64,000 nt of DNA, taken from positions 1 to 64,000 of IMG/VR virus record IMGVR_UViG_3300021963_000055; one strand, 5' to 3'. Below the pieces are notes generated by a model. It did not search any database. It saw nothing but the letters and a program-made list of their open reading frames with translations, and was not told the DNA's origin. Below are positions 38,351 to 47,204 of this stretch, one piece after another (position 1 is the first letter of the stretch; each line of letters opens with the position of its first letter). This DNA is from a virus. The translations under genes and the position numbers were made by a program.

Positions 38351-38749
38351 TTAAGTATCTATATTGAGTTTAAAAGACTTCTCTAGAAGTCTTCTTGCCT
38401 CATCAATTTTATTTTTAAATCCTAATTCTTTGTCTAATGATACTCTATTAGTATTTTCTTTATTGATATATTTTTTTAAAGTATTACGATAAAGATTTAA
38501 TATTTTATTATCTGCTTCACCTACAGTAAATACTTTACTTTTTTCAATAAAGAATATATCTTCTCTAGAAAATTTAATCCAAGGTCTCATATCAACTTTA
38601 TACATTTCTCCTGCAGGAGTCATTATAAGTTCTACTAGTATTTCAAGTGGATTTTCAATAATAAATCCATCCTCTTCTTCGCAAGAAACTATAATTCCAA
38701 CTATTTCCGTTCCATCTACTAATTTAATTACTCCATAAAATTCAGTCAT
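38351..38749 (-). CDS. LSm-like small protein, paralogue 3
   Basis: A 132-residue protein whose first 45 residues, Ile-Lys-Leu-Val-Asp-Gly-Thr-Glu-Ile-Val-Gly-Ile-Ile-Val onward, look like an Sm1 motif followed by Phe-Ile-Ile-Glu-Asn-Pro. Its later Lys-Val-Phe-Thr-Val-Gly-Glu...Ile-Leu-Asn-Leu-Tyr matches the 121-residue protein at 26136. It overlaps uvsW by 4 bases. The binding partner is unknown. Confidence 0.6.
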   Translation of the reverse strand: MTEFYGVIKLVDGTEIVGIIVSCEEEDGFIIENPLEILVELIMTPAGEMYKVDMRPWIKFSREDIFFIEKSKVFTVGEADNKILNLYRNTLKKYINKENTNRVSLDKELGFKNKIDEARRLLEKSFKLNIDT

Positions 38750-40218
38750 GTTTGATTCCTTTTAAAATTTACTGGAATTATTTCATACTCAAAATTTTCT
38801 TCTGAGTAAGTTTTAATTCGTTCTATTAAATGATTTAACGTATAGTTTTTCTTTTCTCCTTTTGAGAAATCATCAGCAATATCGAATAGTTTTGCTTTTG
38901 ATTTATTTTCTCCTTTTCTTAATACTCTTCCAATTGATTGAAGGTTTCTAACCCTTGATTTACTAGGGGAGGCAAAAATAACATTATGTAAATTTCTAAT
39001 GTTAATACCAGTAGAAAAAGTGCCGTAAGAAGCAATGATGATAGCATTAGATTCTTCTTCTGTTAATTTTCTAATTAATTCTCTTTCTTCGGTATCAACT
39101 CCACCATATACAAAAAATACTTTTCGTTCATGCCCCACATCACTATTTATTATTTCGTAAAGTATCCTACCATGTTTTTCTACCATAGCAAACAATATTA
39201 AAGTGTTGCCATCTTGATTGATAGCTATTTTTTTGATATAATTGTTTCTCTTTTCAGATCTACAAATATAATCTATTTCTTCTTGATATGAACTAAATTT
39301 ACATGCATCATGTTGAAGAAGTAATACATTAATTTTGAGGTTTGATAGGTAACCTTTGTCGATCAATTTTTTGGTCTTAATAACCTTGTTAACAGGTCCA
39401 AATAACCCCTCTAATACGAGTTGATTTGTATTAGACCCATCCAGAGTACCTGTGAAGCCAAATCTATACTTACAATTGTGTAGTTTTGTCATGATTGATA
39501 TTAGAGACTTAGCTTTAAACTGATGAGCTTCATCTCCAATAACGACATCATATTTTTCAAAGAAACTTTTTGGAAGTTTATAAATTGACTGCCAAGTAGT
39601 GACAGTTACTGATTTATTTGTTTGCTTTGATTTTCCTGAATAAATTTTATGTGTTTCTTCTCCCCAACCATATTCTTGAAAATCTTTTGATAGTTGTTCT
39701 ACAAGAGAAGTTGTAGGAGTAATAATTAACACATTTAAATTTTTGTCAGTATAATATCTAACAATGCAATAAATTATGAGAGATTTACCTGAAGCAGTAG
39801 GAGATAACAATAACTTTCTATTGTTCCTCAGTGCTTCATAAATTGCTTTGTATTGGTAGTCTCTAACTTTAAATGGAATTCCTATAGATTTAATGTAATC
39901 TACAAGTCCTTCTGGAGTTATATTTTGATTGGAATCTTTTGGCATTCCATAATATGGATTATCCTGATCCAAATATGTGTATCCTCTAATACACAACCAT
40001 TCAGTTAGGTAATCATACAATCCAACATAAATTAATCCATCAAATGGACTAAATAATCTAATTTTTCCATCCCACAATTTATTTTTATATTGTGGCATAA
40101 ATTTAGCATTTGGGACATCGAATGTGAAATACTCAGATAATTCGTATTTAATATGAGGTTCACATTCTACAGTGAGATAAACTTCGTTCTTCTTCTTGAT
40201 AATAACATCTGTCATCAA
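38746..40218 (-). CDS. uvsW: UvsW DNA/RNA helicase
   Basis: A 490-residue SF2 helicase (T4 UvsW: 503). Motif I Ser-Pro-Thr-Ala-Ser-Gly-Lys-Ser (about 136-143), motif II Asp-Glu-Ala-His, motif III Phe-Thr-Gly-Thr, motif VI Gln-Ser-Ile-Gly-Arg-Val-Leu-Arg. In T4 it unwinds R-loops, shutting off origin replication, and migrates branches during recombination. It overlaps uvsY by 4 bases, forming a recombination pair. Confidence 0.95.
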   Translation of the reverse strand: MMTDVIIKKKNEVYLTVECEPHIKYELSEYFTFDVPNAKFMPQYKNKLWDGKIRLFSPFDGLIYVGLYDYLTEWLCIRGYTYLDQDNPYYGMPKDSNQNITPEGLVDYIKSIGIPFKVRDYQYKAIYEALRNNRKLLLSPTASGKSLIIYCIVRYYTDKNLNVLIITPTTSLVEQLSKDFQEYGWGEETHKIYSGKSKQTNKSVTVTTWQSIYKLPKSFFEKYDVVIGDEAHQFKAKSLISIMTKLHNCKYRFGFTGTLDGSNTNQLVLEGLFGPVNKVIKTKKLIDKGYLSNLKINVLLLQHDACKFSSYQEEIDYICRSEKRNNYIKKIAINQDGNTLILFAMVEKHGRILYEIINSDVGHERKVFFVYGGVDTEERELIRKLTEEESNAIIIASYGTFSTGINIRNLHNVIFASPSKSRVRNLQSIGRVLRKGENKSKAKLFDIADDFSKGEKKNYTLNHLIERIKTYSEENFEYEIIPVNFKRNQT

Positions 40219-40646
40219 ATACTACCTTGCATAAATTTCTGCCAGTCAATGCTGTTTTTAATTTGAAAACCTCTAGTGCTAATATTGCTTAGAATATTTT
40301 CTAATAAAAATATCATCTCCTTATAATAATTTAGTTTATTTAAAGATGACTGAATTTCATCATCAGATTCGATATACAATTGAACATCTTGTTTGAGCAC
40401 TTTTAAATCGAATGGTTTTTGTTTATATACTTCTGGATCTGACTTTCCAGTATAATACTCATACTTTTCTTTGAGCATTTTTTTATAATCTTGCTCTTTT
40501 TTAATTTTAATTAATCTAACATCAGAAAGCCAATTTAAATATTTGCTATGAAGTTGTGGAATTTTAATAGATTCATGATCAAGAAGGTCCTCATCCATTT
40601 TAGAATCTTGAGCCCAATGATCTTTAATGAAGTCAATGTCAATCAT
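40215..40646 (-). CDS. uvsY: UvsY recombination mediator
   Basis: A 143-residue homologue of T4 UvsY (137): shared features are Tyr-x-x-Trp-Leu-Ser, Glu-Tyr-Tyr-Thr-Gly-Lys-Ser-Asp and the C-terminal Ser-x-Arg-Gly-Phe-Gln-Ile-Lys. It loads UvsX on gp32-coated ssDNA. It lies directly beside uvsW as in other T4-like phages and overlaps the tail-tube-like gene by 4 bases. Confidence 0.9.
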   Translation of the reverse strand: MIDIDFIKDHWAQDSKMDEDLLDHESIKIPQLHSKYLNWLSDVRLIKIKKEQDYKKMLKEKYEYYTGKSDPEVYKQKPFDLKVLKQDVQLYIESDDEIQSSLNKLNYYKEMIFLLENILSNISTRGFQIKNSIDWQKFMQGSI

Positions 40647-41179
40647 AGTTTTTTATCATTAATAGTGTATATATCGTATATAGTATACTTAAAATTGGCG
40701 CTAACAGTAAAATATTGAACATCTTGTGATGTAGATTCAAATCTTAATTGTCCAATATTTGTAGGAAATAAATCTTTAAAAATTACTTTAAATTTTTTTT
40801 TAAAGTTAGAATCTAGAATAAACAAAATTCCTTCGCTATAAGTTTTATTTTCTAAATCGTCGCCAGGAAGTTCTGAAATATCTTTACCTGAATATGGATG
40901 GCCAAGTTTCCTTACCCAATTATGAATGGCAAGGTAATTTTTCATGCCCTCATCCACAATAAATTCAAGATTTAAATCTTCAAAATTAATTTCATCTCCA
41001 GGATGTGGAATTGCATTCCATCGTGTAGATTGAGTAGCTACAGATAAAGATACTCCAGGAATATTTGCTGACTGACAAAAGAATGATACATTAGGATATT
41101 TAATTAATTGAAATTGAAATCCAATTCCTGTTAAAAAATTAGCTGGGCAAGAAGAATTTGTTACAAAATTAGCAGCCAT
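40643..41179 (-). CDS. Tail-tube-fold virion protein (gp19-like paralogue)
   Basis: A 178-residue protein with the T4 gp19/gp54-type tube pattern: early Phe-Gln-Phe-Gln-Leu-Ile strand, a Ser-Ala-Asn-Ile-Pro-Gly-Val segment, Pro-His-Pro-Gly-Asp-Glu-Ile, Leu-Glu-Phe-Ile-Val-Asp and Trp-Val-Arg-Lys-Leu-G.H. It is shorter than the main tube protein at 46535 and stands apart, next to gp23, so it may form a tube end or baseplate-tube junction. The exact T4 equivalent is unsure. Confidence 0.7.
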   Translation of the reverse strand: MAANFVTNSSCPANFLTGIGFQFQLIKYPNVSFFCQSANIPGVSLSVATQSTRWNAIPHPGDEINFEDLNLEFIVDEGMKNYLAIHNWVRKLGHPYSGKDISELPGDDLENKTYSEGILFILDSNFKKKFKVIFKDLFPTNIGQLRFESTSQDVQYFTVSANFKYTIYDIYTINDKKL

Positions 41180-41201
41180 GATGTTTTATTTTTATTTAGA
41201 T

Positions 41202-41226
41202 AAAAAAAGAGCCCCAAAAGGGGCTC
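41202..41226 (-). terminator. Rho-independent terminator after gp23
   Basis: Minus strand: GAGCCCC, TTTT loop, GGGGCTC, then TTTTTTT. A strong 7-bp stem past the major capsid stop. Confidence 0.93.
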
Positions 41227-41247
41227 CTGAAGTATATAAACCAGCGA

Positions 41248-42633
41248 TCACATTAGGTTGATCACACGGGTTCTTCTGTAGTAAACGTTGTCGTTTGCTT
41301 GGAGAGCACCAGAACGCTGGGTAAGACCACCTGCAAATGGGTTTGCAACCATGCCGTAACGGGTCTTGAAGCCAATCTTAGGCTGGAAGGTGTCCTGACC
41401 GATAGAACGAACCATCTGGAGAGGGACATATGGGCAATAGAAGAGACCTGCATCGTATGCATTGCTTCCCTTATAACCCATTACATAGTAATGATCGTTA
41501 GAGATGTTTGCGGAATATGGATCAACATAAACCTTGATACGACCGTTGATAGTACCAGCAAGAGTAGAAACGGTGTCATCTGGGGTGTCACTGGTGTTGA
41601 GTAGTGGGGTGTAATCCATTACTTTAGCAGCAGCTAGAGCACTTGCAACGTCTGCGGAACAAACGATGAAGTTACCCTTTCCTCTACGAGTCTCATGACC
41701 GATTGCGTTTGCATCACGCTCGATCTGGAATAGTAGACCCTTGAACTTCTCAACTGACCAACGACCGTTGGAGTCAACGTCGAGGTCGAAAGTACCAGCG
41801 TTAGCTACGTTGTTCTGAGCACCAGGCTTTGCAGTTACGTAGATGGTACGTACAACTTCACGGTTGATTTCAGTTAAAATCTCTGAGCTTAGGATGTTAG
41901 CAAGCTCAGTCTCGGCATCAAGACCATGAATAGCCTTGAGGTCTTGTGCGAGTTCTAGGGTGTACTCAGCTTTTAGAGCACGGCTCTTTGCTGTTACAGT
42001 TACCTTCTCAATGCTGAAGCTCATTTCACGGAACTCGGAACCAGCTTCACCTAGAGCTTCTGCAGCGTTGGTATTCATACCACCAACTGCAGCGTAGTTG
42101 CCAGAAGCGTTAAGTACACCAGGGTTGGTTGCAGTCTCACCAGTTGCTGCAGAGTATGCACCACCAGCAGCAGAGTAACCAGAAGGAACTTCGTTGAAGA
42201 AGGTCTCGTTATCGAATACGTTTGGAGTAGCACCGTTACCGTTACGGTCAGTACCACGATGAGCACGCATTGCGAAGATGAGTCCAGTAGGACCGCTCAT
42301 TGGCTGAACACCGCAAATGTCATAAGCAATTAGCTTAGGCATGGAACGGCGGATTAGGCTGATTAGAACTGGATCGAAACCAGCAACTGGACCGCCAGCA
42401 GCAGCGCCGCCAGAGAAACCATGTGCTCCTGCACCTGCACCACCTGCAGTGAAGGAACCAGTGCTGTTAGCAGCTACTTCGGAAAGAACGCCACGCTCTT
42501 CACGAAGGAAAGACTCTTGGTTCTCAAGGAGAACTGCAGTTACTGCCTTACGATATCTGTCTGTAATTGGGTTTAGATCGTTATGCTCCAGAATAGGAGC
42601 CCATTTTCTTTGTAGCTGTTCTGAATTAAACAT
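41248..42633 (-). CDS. 23: Major capsid protein
   Basis: A 461-residue gp23 (T4: 521) with the HK97 fold signature Ile-Ala-Tyr-Asp-Ile-Cys-Gly-Val-Gln-Pro-Met-Ser-Gly-Pro-Thr-Gly. The N-terminal propeptide ends at Gly-Val-Leu-Ser-Glu52, a (I/L)xE site at the same place as the T4 gp21 cut after Glu65, so about 409 residues should remain in the virion. It has a TATAAATA late box (42681-42688) and a strong terminator, so it can form its own abundant mRNA. Confidence 0.98.
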   Translation of the reverse strand: MFNSEQLQRKWAPILEHNDLNPITDRYRKAVTAVLLENQESFLREERGVLSEVAANSTGSFTAGGAGAGAHGFSGGAAAGGPVAGFDPVLISLIRRSMPKLIAYDICGVQPMSGPTGLIFAMRAHRGTDRNGNGATPNVFDNETFFNEVPSGYSAAGGAYSAATGETATNPGVLNASGNYAAVGGMNTNAAEALGEAGSEFREMSFSIEKVTVTAKSRALKAEYTLELAQDLKAIHGLDAETELANILSSEILTEINREVVRTIYVTAKPGAQNNVANAGTFDLDVDSNGRWSVEKFKGLLFQIERDANAIGHETRRGKGNFIVCSADVASALAAAKVMDYTPLLNTSDTPDDTVSTLAGTINGRIKVYVDPYSANISNDHYYVMGYKGSNAYDAGLFYCPYVPLQMVRSIGQDTFQPKIGFKTRYGMVANPFAGGLTQRSGALQANDNVYYRRTRVINLM

Positions 42634-42680
42634 TGGGGGTTAACTCCTTGGTTGTTAAATTTATTGTTAGGAATCTATTA

Positions 42681-42688
42681 ATATTTAT
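42681..42688 (-). promoter_or_regulatory. T4-type late promoter of gp23
   Basis: Minus-strand TATAAATA, 48 bases before the gp23 ATG. Confidence 0.8.
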
Positions 42689-42702
42689 AAAAATCTAGAC
42701 TA

Positions 42703-43851
42703 TCACTGAGCCCATCTGGAAACAGCATTTACATATGCTGCCATTGGTCCCTCATAGAAGTCTTGATTCTTTTCAACGAGGTCTTCCACATAATTAGACT
42801 GAACTCTTGGGAAATAATTTTCCTTAATAGTTTCAATCTTGTCACGGAAAGATTCTTCACTAATAAACTCAACACCTTCTGCAAGGTTGAACATCTTTTC
42901 CTTTTGTGTTTCTGCTAGACCTTCGGATACTTCTGCAATAATTCCATGTTTAATATAGGATCCGATTTCTTGGTTTAGTTCAACATTAACTTCAATCTGT
43001 TCGTTGAGTTTTTCCTCCATCTCATCTAGTTTAGCTGCCATTTCGGCAACTACATCTTGTTGCTCTTCTGGAAGATCAATGTTGTTCTCCATGAAGAGGT
43101 TTGCAAGACCTTGCATTAGATTTTCAGCAATTTCGGTCTTGATGCCGTTGTCAATAGAAAGCTGGTTCTCAGCAATCCACTGTTCAGCAACATAATCAAG
43201 GTGAGCGTCTACACGAGTCTCTAGGGACTCAGCAATCTCTTCAATTTCCTCGATTAGACGCTGTTCGTATAGTGCCTCAAACTTTTGAACTTCTTCAACA
43301 ACTTTAGCCTTTACTGCTGCTTCAAAAATAGTTGCAGCCTTTTGCATAAAGTGCTCGGAGAGTTCTTCTCCGTAGAAGAGTGCATTGAGATCGTCGGTAA
43401 TATCGACTTCAATCTCTTCTGCCTTCATTTCTGTTTTTTCTTTCTTGGAAGACTTTTTCTTGCCTTCCTTTTCATCTTCTTCATCCTCATCTTCATCTTC
43501 ATCCTTTTCGTACTCACCTTCAGCAAGTAGTTCATCATCCTCTAGTTCCTCTTCTTCTCTCATTCCTTTTTGGCCTGGAGCGGAACCTTGGAGATGTGGC
43601 ATTGTATCTGGAGACTTAGCTCCAGCATTTACTTTAGAAGATGACTTCTTTACTCTGGAAGAAGCTTTTTTGCCAATTTCATCACCTTCTGGCTTAGTTG
43701 TGGAAGAACCACCTAACTCTTCTGGTGATGCACCCTGTCCAGGAGTGCTGTGCTGTAATTTTTGCATACGGTCTCCTGGTTTAGCGTGAGCAGTGACAAC
43801 GTTTCCTTCTTCTAGAAATTCGTCAAATTCTGTATTTAATACATTGGACAT
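42703..43851 (-). CDS. 22: Prohead core scaffolding protein
   Basis: A 382-residue gp22 (T4: 269), identified by place (between gp21 and gp23), extreme acidity, an Asp/Glu run (about 112-130) followed by a Lys patch, and a long helical coiled-coil C-terminal half. It forms the scaffold for prohead assembly and is destroyed by gp21 protease. The N-terminal 140 residues are low-complexity and longer than in T4. A late box lies at 43890-43897. Confidence 0.9.
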   Translation of the reverse strand: MSNVLNTEFDEFLEEGNVVTAHAKPGDRMQKLQHSTPGQGASPEELGGSSTTKPEGDEIGKKASSRVKKSSSKVNAGAKSPDTMPHLQGSAPGQKGMREEEELEDDELLAEGEYEKDEDEDEDEEDEKEGKKKSSKKEKTEMKAEEIEVDITDDLNALFYGEELSEHFMQKAATIFEAAVKAKVVEEVQKFEALYEQRLIEEIEEIAESLETRVDAHLDYVAEQWIAENQLSIDNGIKTEIAENLMQGLANLFMENNIDLPEEQQDVVAEMAAKLDEMEEKLNEQIEVNVELNQEIGSYIKHGIIAEVSEGLAETQKEKMFNLAEGVEFISEESFRDKIETIKENYFPRVQSNYVEDLVEKNQDFYEGPMAAYVNAVSRWAQ

Positions 43852-43889
43852 CGAAAAAACCCTCTAGAATATGTGATATTTTCTACTAT

Positions 43890-43897
43890 TATTTATG
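43890..43897 (-). promoter_or_regulatory. Late-type promoter of gp22
   Basis: Minus-strand CATAAATA, 39 bases before the gp22 ATG, overlapping the gp21 stop. Confidence 0.55.
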
Positions 43898-44546
43898 AAA
43901 TTTTGATATTACGGAGAAAACTTTCAAAAACTTGTAGTTTTCTTTCAGTTAAACTATTAGAAGATGCGTTATTAATTGCTCGTCTGTAACTATTAATTAC
44001 CTTTTCTTCTAACATACCATTGTTCCAAATCCACTCTTTGCCTTCCATAATGCCTTGTACAAAAGCATCTGGAGCAGAAGGATCCGCAACAATGTCTGCA
44101 GCAGTAGATAACATAAAGTCATCTTTCACTACATTTACTCCATTCCTTTCCTCAATAGATCCAATACCTCTTGAGGAAACTCCGAGTGTAACTCCAGACT
44201 CAAGGAGAGACTTAGCGATTTTACCCATAGGAGTTTCTAGAATTTGAGCTTTCCCAATGAAGTTTGTTCCTTCTGCACGGAGAGAAACAATCTTATGGGA
44301 TACTCGATCTAGATTGATTGTTGGGCTATCTGGATGTCCCAGTTCACCTAGAGCACGACCCTTGGCAACGTAGTTCTCATTGTATGAGCCTACCTCTCTA
44401 TTGAGAGTTTCCATGGGATACATTCGACCATTGCGGTTCTTTAGTTCCGCTTGAAGAAATACTCCTTCAATATATAGGTTCTTTTTACCACCTCTTTCTT
44501 CGGTGATAACTTTAATGTTTTCTATAGTTTCTGTGATTAGTTTCAT
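43893..44546 (-). CDS. 21: Prohead core protease
   Basis: A 217-residue gp21 (T4: 212), a serine protease of the herpesvirus-assemblin-like fold. Candidate catalytic residues are His71 or His84 (Gly-Glu-Leu-Gly-His-Pro-Asp-Ser-Pro, Asp79-Arg-Val-Ser-His) and Ser124/125 (Gly-Val-Ser-Ser-Arg-Gly). It cuts gp23, gp22, gp67 and internal proteins after (I/L)xE during head maturation. It overlaps gp67 by 4 bases. Confidence 0.93.
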   Translation of the reverse strand: MKLITETIENIKVITEERGGKKNLYIEGVFLQAELKNRNGRMYPMETLNREVGSYNENYVAKGRALGELGHPDSPTINLDRVSHKIVSLRAEGTNFIGKAQILETPMGKIAKSLLESGVTLGVSSRGIGSIEERNGVNVVKDDFMLSTAADIVADPSAPDAFVQGIMEGKEWIWNNGMLEEKVINSYRRAINNASSNSLTERKLQVFESFLRNIKIS

Positions 44547-44791
44547 TGTTCGTACTCTTCTTCTGGTACTTCGTCCCCATCATCTTCATATTCAACTACA
44601 GATTCACTACCGTCATAATAATCATCATCTTCTTCATAATTATTAGATGCAAACATATTTTGTGCAATTTCAATTTTTCTCATCCCAATCTTTTCGGAAG
44701 TTTTTCCAAAAAGTGAATCATAGATTTTTTCATTTGCATTTACATTATTTCTAGCAATAATGCTATCAACAATTTCCTGTGCCAAAGACAT
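44543..44791 (-). CDS. 67: Prohead core protein gp67
   Basis: An 82-residue protein: a helical N-terminal half with Lys-Ile-Glu-Ile-Ala-Gln-Asn-Met-Phe (39-47), comparable with the Lys-x-x-Ile-Ala-Arg-Asn-Phe of T4 gp67, and a very acidic C-terminal half of Asp/Glu/Tyr. It lies between gp20 and gp21 as in T4. It is a minor prohead core component processed by gp21. Confidence 0.8.
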   Translation of the reverse strand: MSLAQEIVDSIIARNNVNANEKIYDSLFGKTSEKIGMRKIEIAQNMFASNNYEEDDDYYDGSESVVEYEDDGDEVPEEEYEQ

Positions 44792-44825
44792 AAAAACTCC
44801 AATAATGTATAAAAATTACAATAAC

Positions 44826-44833
44826 TATTTATT
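44826..44833 (-). promoter_or_regulatory. Late-type box upstream of gp67
   Basis: Minus-strand AATAAATA at the gp20 stop, 35 bases before the gp67 ATG. Confidence 0.45.
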
Positions 44834-46502
44834 AAAATTTAGCTCTTCCATAATCGGAAGGAGAGATGTAATTTTTAAATTGTGCATCTACTCCACCTCC
44901 TGCGGGACCTGCTTCACCTGATGCTGATTGATCAGTTGGAATTTGTTGGTCTTGACCTGGAGGTAATGCATCTCCACCCATTCCCTGATCCATCATCAGT
45001 GCGTTAGGATCTTGAATAATTCCAAGTTCCTTTTCTTTATCAATTTGCATATCAATTTCTTCAATCTCATCATCAGTTTGCTTGAGAATTTGTCTGCGAA
45101 CATATTCAACAGAGAAATACTTACCGAGATATGGTTCTACCTGATTAACAATGGCTAGTCTATCATTTAAAATTTCTGAATTTTTTAACTCAGTGAAATG
45201 ATTGTCAAAGATATAATCATACTGAATAAATTCCTTCATTTCTTCCCAATCATCTGCAGTGATGATTCCTTTGAGAAGAAGTTGAGTTCTGAGAAGATCA
45301 TGAAATAGATCACTAAAACGCTTACGAAGTCTTCCGACAAATTTAGCAAACTTAAGTTCATCACGAGTGATTTCGTTAGTTCTACCGATGGTAAATGAAC
45401 TTTCTTGCTCTAGTCTTGAAAGAGGAATATTTAGTGACTTATAAAGTTTCTTTTGGAAATACTTGACATCCTCAAGTTCTCCAAGATTTTGTCCCCCAGG
45501 AAGAGTTGTGATTTCTGTACCACGGCCACCTTCTCTTCTTGGTAGCCAAAAATCTTCAAGCATACTTAGATGCTTACGATCATCACGAATTTCTCCAGTT
45601 GCAGAGTCATAAACTAGCTTGTTTCTGTATCTACCCATGACTTCTCTGAGGTACTGTTCTGCCTTAACTTTAGGTAGATTACCCACGTCAATATAAAAGA
45701 TTCTACGTTCTGGAGCACGAGATAATCTGTAAATTACTAGAGAGTCTTCGATCATTCTAAGTTGATTTACAGACTTAATAGCCTTATAAAGATAACTTAG
45801 AACCATATTTCTATTATGATCATATAAACCAGATGGAACATAGGTTATAGCATCATTAGAAATTTTGATACCGTTTGCATCAGAACCTTTGTATCCTCTT
45901 GGGAAATAAATGTAGTATTCAATAAACTCACCATAGTCATACTTCTGACCTTCCATGGTGGTTAGTGAATCTACATTTTTCTGTCTTTTAATTTCTCTAA
46001 CTCTTTTTATTTTAAGTGAGTCAATATATCTTAATTCTTTAATTCCTTCTTTTGGTTTATCGAAGTCAATAATTTTATGGTAATATAGTCTTCCATCAAT
46101 ATACCAGCGACGGAAGATGTTATGACATTTTTTATCAAAATTTAAAAGTCTTAGAAGATTTCCAAACTCTTCTTTGATTGATTTTTTAATTTTATCACTC
46201 GCTTGAAGATTTGAAAGTTCTACTGATACTGGAGCAAAATCTAAATCACTACTGATAGCTTCATTAATAATATCATCAATAGCGCCATCAATTTCTGGAT
46301 GTAGAGCAATTTCTCTATATTTTCTAACCAGCTCAAATTCGTTATTATGTTGACCAACACCATCTAAATCTAGGTACTGACCAAAATAGGCACCTGCAGC
46401 AACTACTGAGGTGCCATCATCATCATTAGGTGGCGCTGGTGAAAACGCTTTTGCTGGTTTCTTCTTTCTATCCTCAATTGAGAAACCAAATAACTGGGTC
46501 AT
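44832..46502 (-). CDS. 20: Portal vertex protein
   Basis: A 556-residue gp20 (T4: 524). Recognisable segments include Val-Arg-Lys-Tyr-Arg-Glu-Ile-Ala, Trp-Tyr-Ile-Asp-Gly-Arg-Leu-Tyr-Tyr-His-Lys, Ile-Tyr-Arg-Leu-Ser-Arg-Ala-Pro-Glu-Arg-Arg and Leu-Pro-Gly-Gly-Gln-Asn-Leu-Gly. Twelve copies form the ring through which DNA is pumped, and it nucleates the prohead. The C-terminal 60 residues are Gln/Pro/Gly-rich. Confidence 0.97.
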   Translation of the reverse strand: MTQLFGFSIEDRKKKPAKAFSPAPPNDDDGTSVVAAGAYFGQYLDLDGVGQHNNEFELVRKYREIALHPEIDGAIDDIINEAISSDLDFAPVSVELSNLQASDKIKKSIKEEFGNLLRLLNFDKKCHNIFRRWYIDGRLYYHKIIDFDKPKEGIKELRYIDSLKIKRVREIKRQKNVDSLTTMEGQKYDYGEFIEYYIYFPRGYKGSDANGIKISNDAITYVPSGLYDHNRNMVLSYLYKAIKSVNQLRMIEDSLVIYRLSRAPERRIFYIDVGNLPKVKAEQYLREVMGRYRNKLVYDSATGEIRDDRKHLSMLEDFWLPRREGGRGTEITTLPGGQNLGELEDVKYFQKKLYKSLNIPLSRLEQESSFTIGRTNEITRDELKFAKFVGRLRKRFSDLFHDLLRTQLLLKGIITADDWEEMKEFIQYDYIFDNHFTELKNSEILNDRLAIVNQVEPYLGKYFSVEYVRRQILKQTDDEIEEIDMQIDKEKELGIIQDPNALMMDQGMGGDALPPGQDQQIPTDQSASGEAGPAGGGVDAQFKNYISPSDYGRAKF

Positions 46503-46534
46503 AATAATCCTATAACTCTTTTATGTATTTAGTA

Positions 46535-47170
46535 TCAAGATAAAGACTTGGATGTAGCTTCAAAGAAATTATACTGGAACTCTACAGTGAATTCCTCGAT
46601 TTGATCATTTGCTTCAAAAGAAAGATCAATTGAAGAAATTGCTGAAGGCCATGCATCATAAAATTTATATGCACGAATAACTTCTAGTTCAGCACCTTCT
46701 CCATTATTTGGATTAGCTGGAGTCTTGCTAGGGTTTTGATTATCTCTACTGAGCTGAAATACAGTCATATCTGCACAATATGACTTACCTCCATCACTTC
46801 CGTACCCTAATTGAGACGCATTTTCAGTGAGGGCATTGATACCTCTTGACCATGCTTCAAATGCTTGTCTAATTTCAAAGCTACCATCATTAATAATTGT
46901 CACAGACCATGGTTCAAAAGTTCTGTCTCCAGCAACTTTTAACATTCTTCCACGGAAGGGAACTTCAATTGTTCCAATATTTGAAGAGGGAATCTGAGCA
47001 GTTTTTACTAAAAATTCTGCTTGCTTTTGAAGATTTTGTGCAGTTTGCACATTTCCAATATCAACAATTTGAGAAATAGATGTTGGAAATGTTAACCTAA
47101 CTAGAAATAGATTAGGTCTTGCACCACCCTTTTTTAATTGTGATTTAAATTCTGTAATACTCTTAGCCAT
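46535..47170 (-). CDS. 19: Tail tube protein
   Basis: A 211-residue gp19 (T4: 163), between gp20 and the sheath gp18 as expected. The core motifs Gly-Gly-Ala-Arg-Pro-Asn-Leu-Phe, Ala-Gln-Ile-Pro-Ser-Ser, Val-Pro-Phe-Arg-Gly-Arg, Val-Thr-Ile-Ile-Asn-Asp and Trp-Ser-Arg-Gly-Ile-Asn are typical. Hexameric rings stack to form the rigid inner tube. Confidence 0.94.
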   Translation of the reverse strand: MAKSITEFKSQLKKGGARPNLFLVRLTFPTSISQIVDIGNVQTAQNLQKQAEFLVKTAQIPSSNIGTIEVPFRGRMLKVAGDRTFEPWSVTIINDGSFEIRQAFEAWSRGINALTENASQLGYGSDGGKSYCADMTVFQLSRDNQNPSKTPANPNNGEGAELEVIRAYKFYDAWPSAISSIDLSFEANDQIEEFTVEFQYNFFEATSKSLS

Positions 47171-47204
47171 TGTTTTCTCCTAGATGGTTTACAAAATAGA
47201 ATAA

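Noticed and set aside
43385-43789. 134-codon plus-strand ORF opposite gp22
   Set aside because: Ser-run translation results from reading the Asp/Glu-rich gp22 codons backwards.
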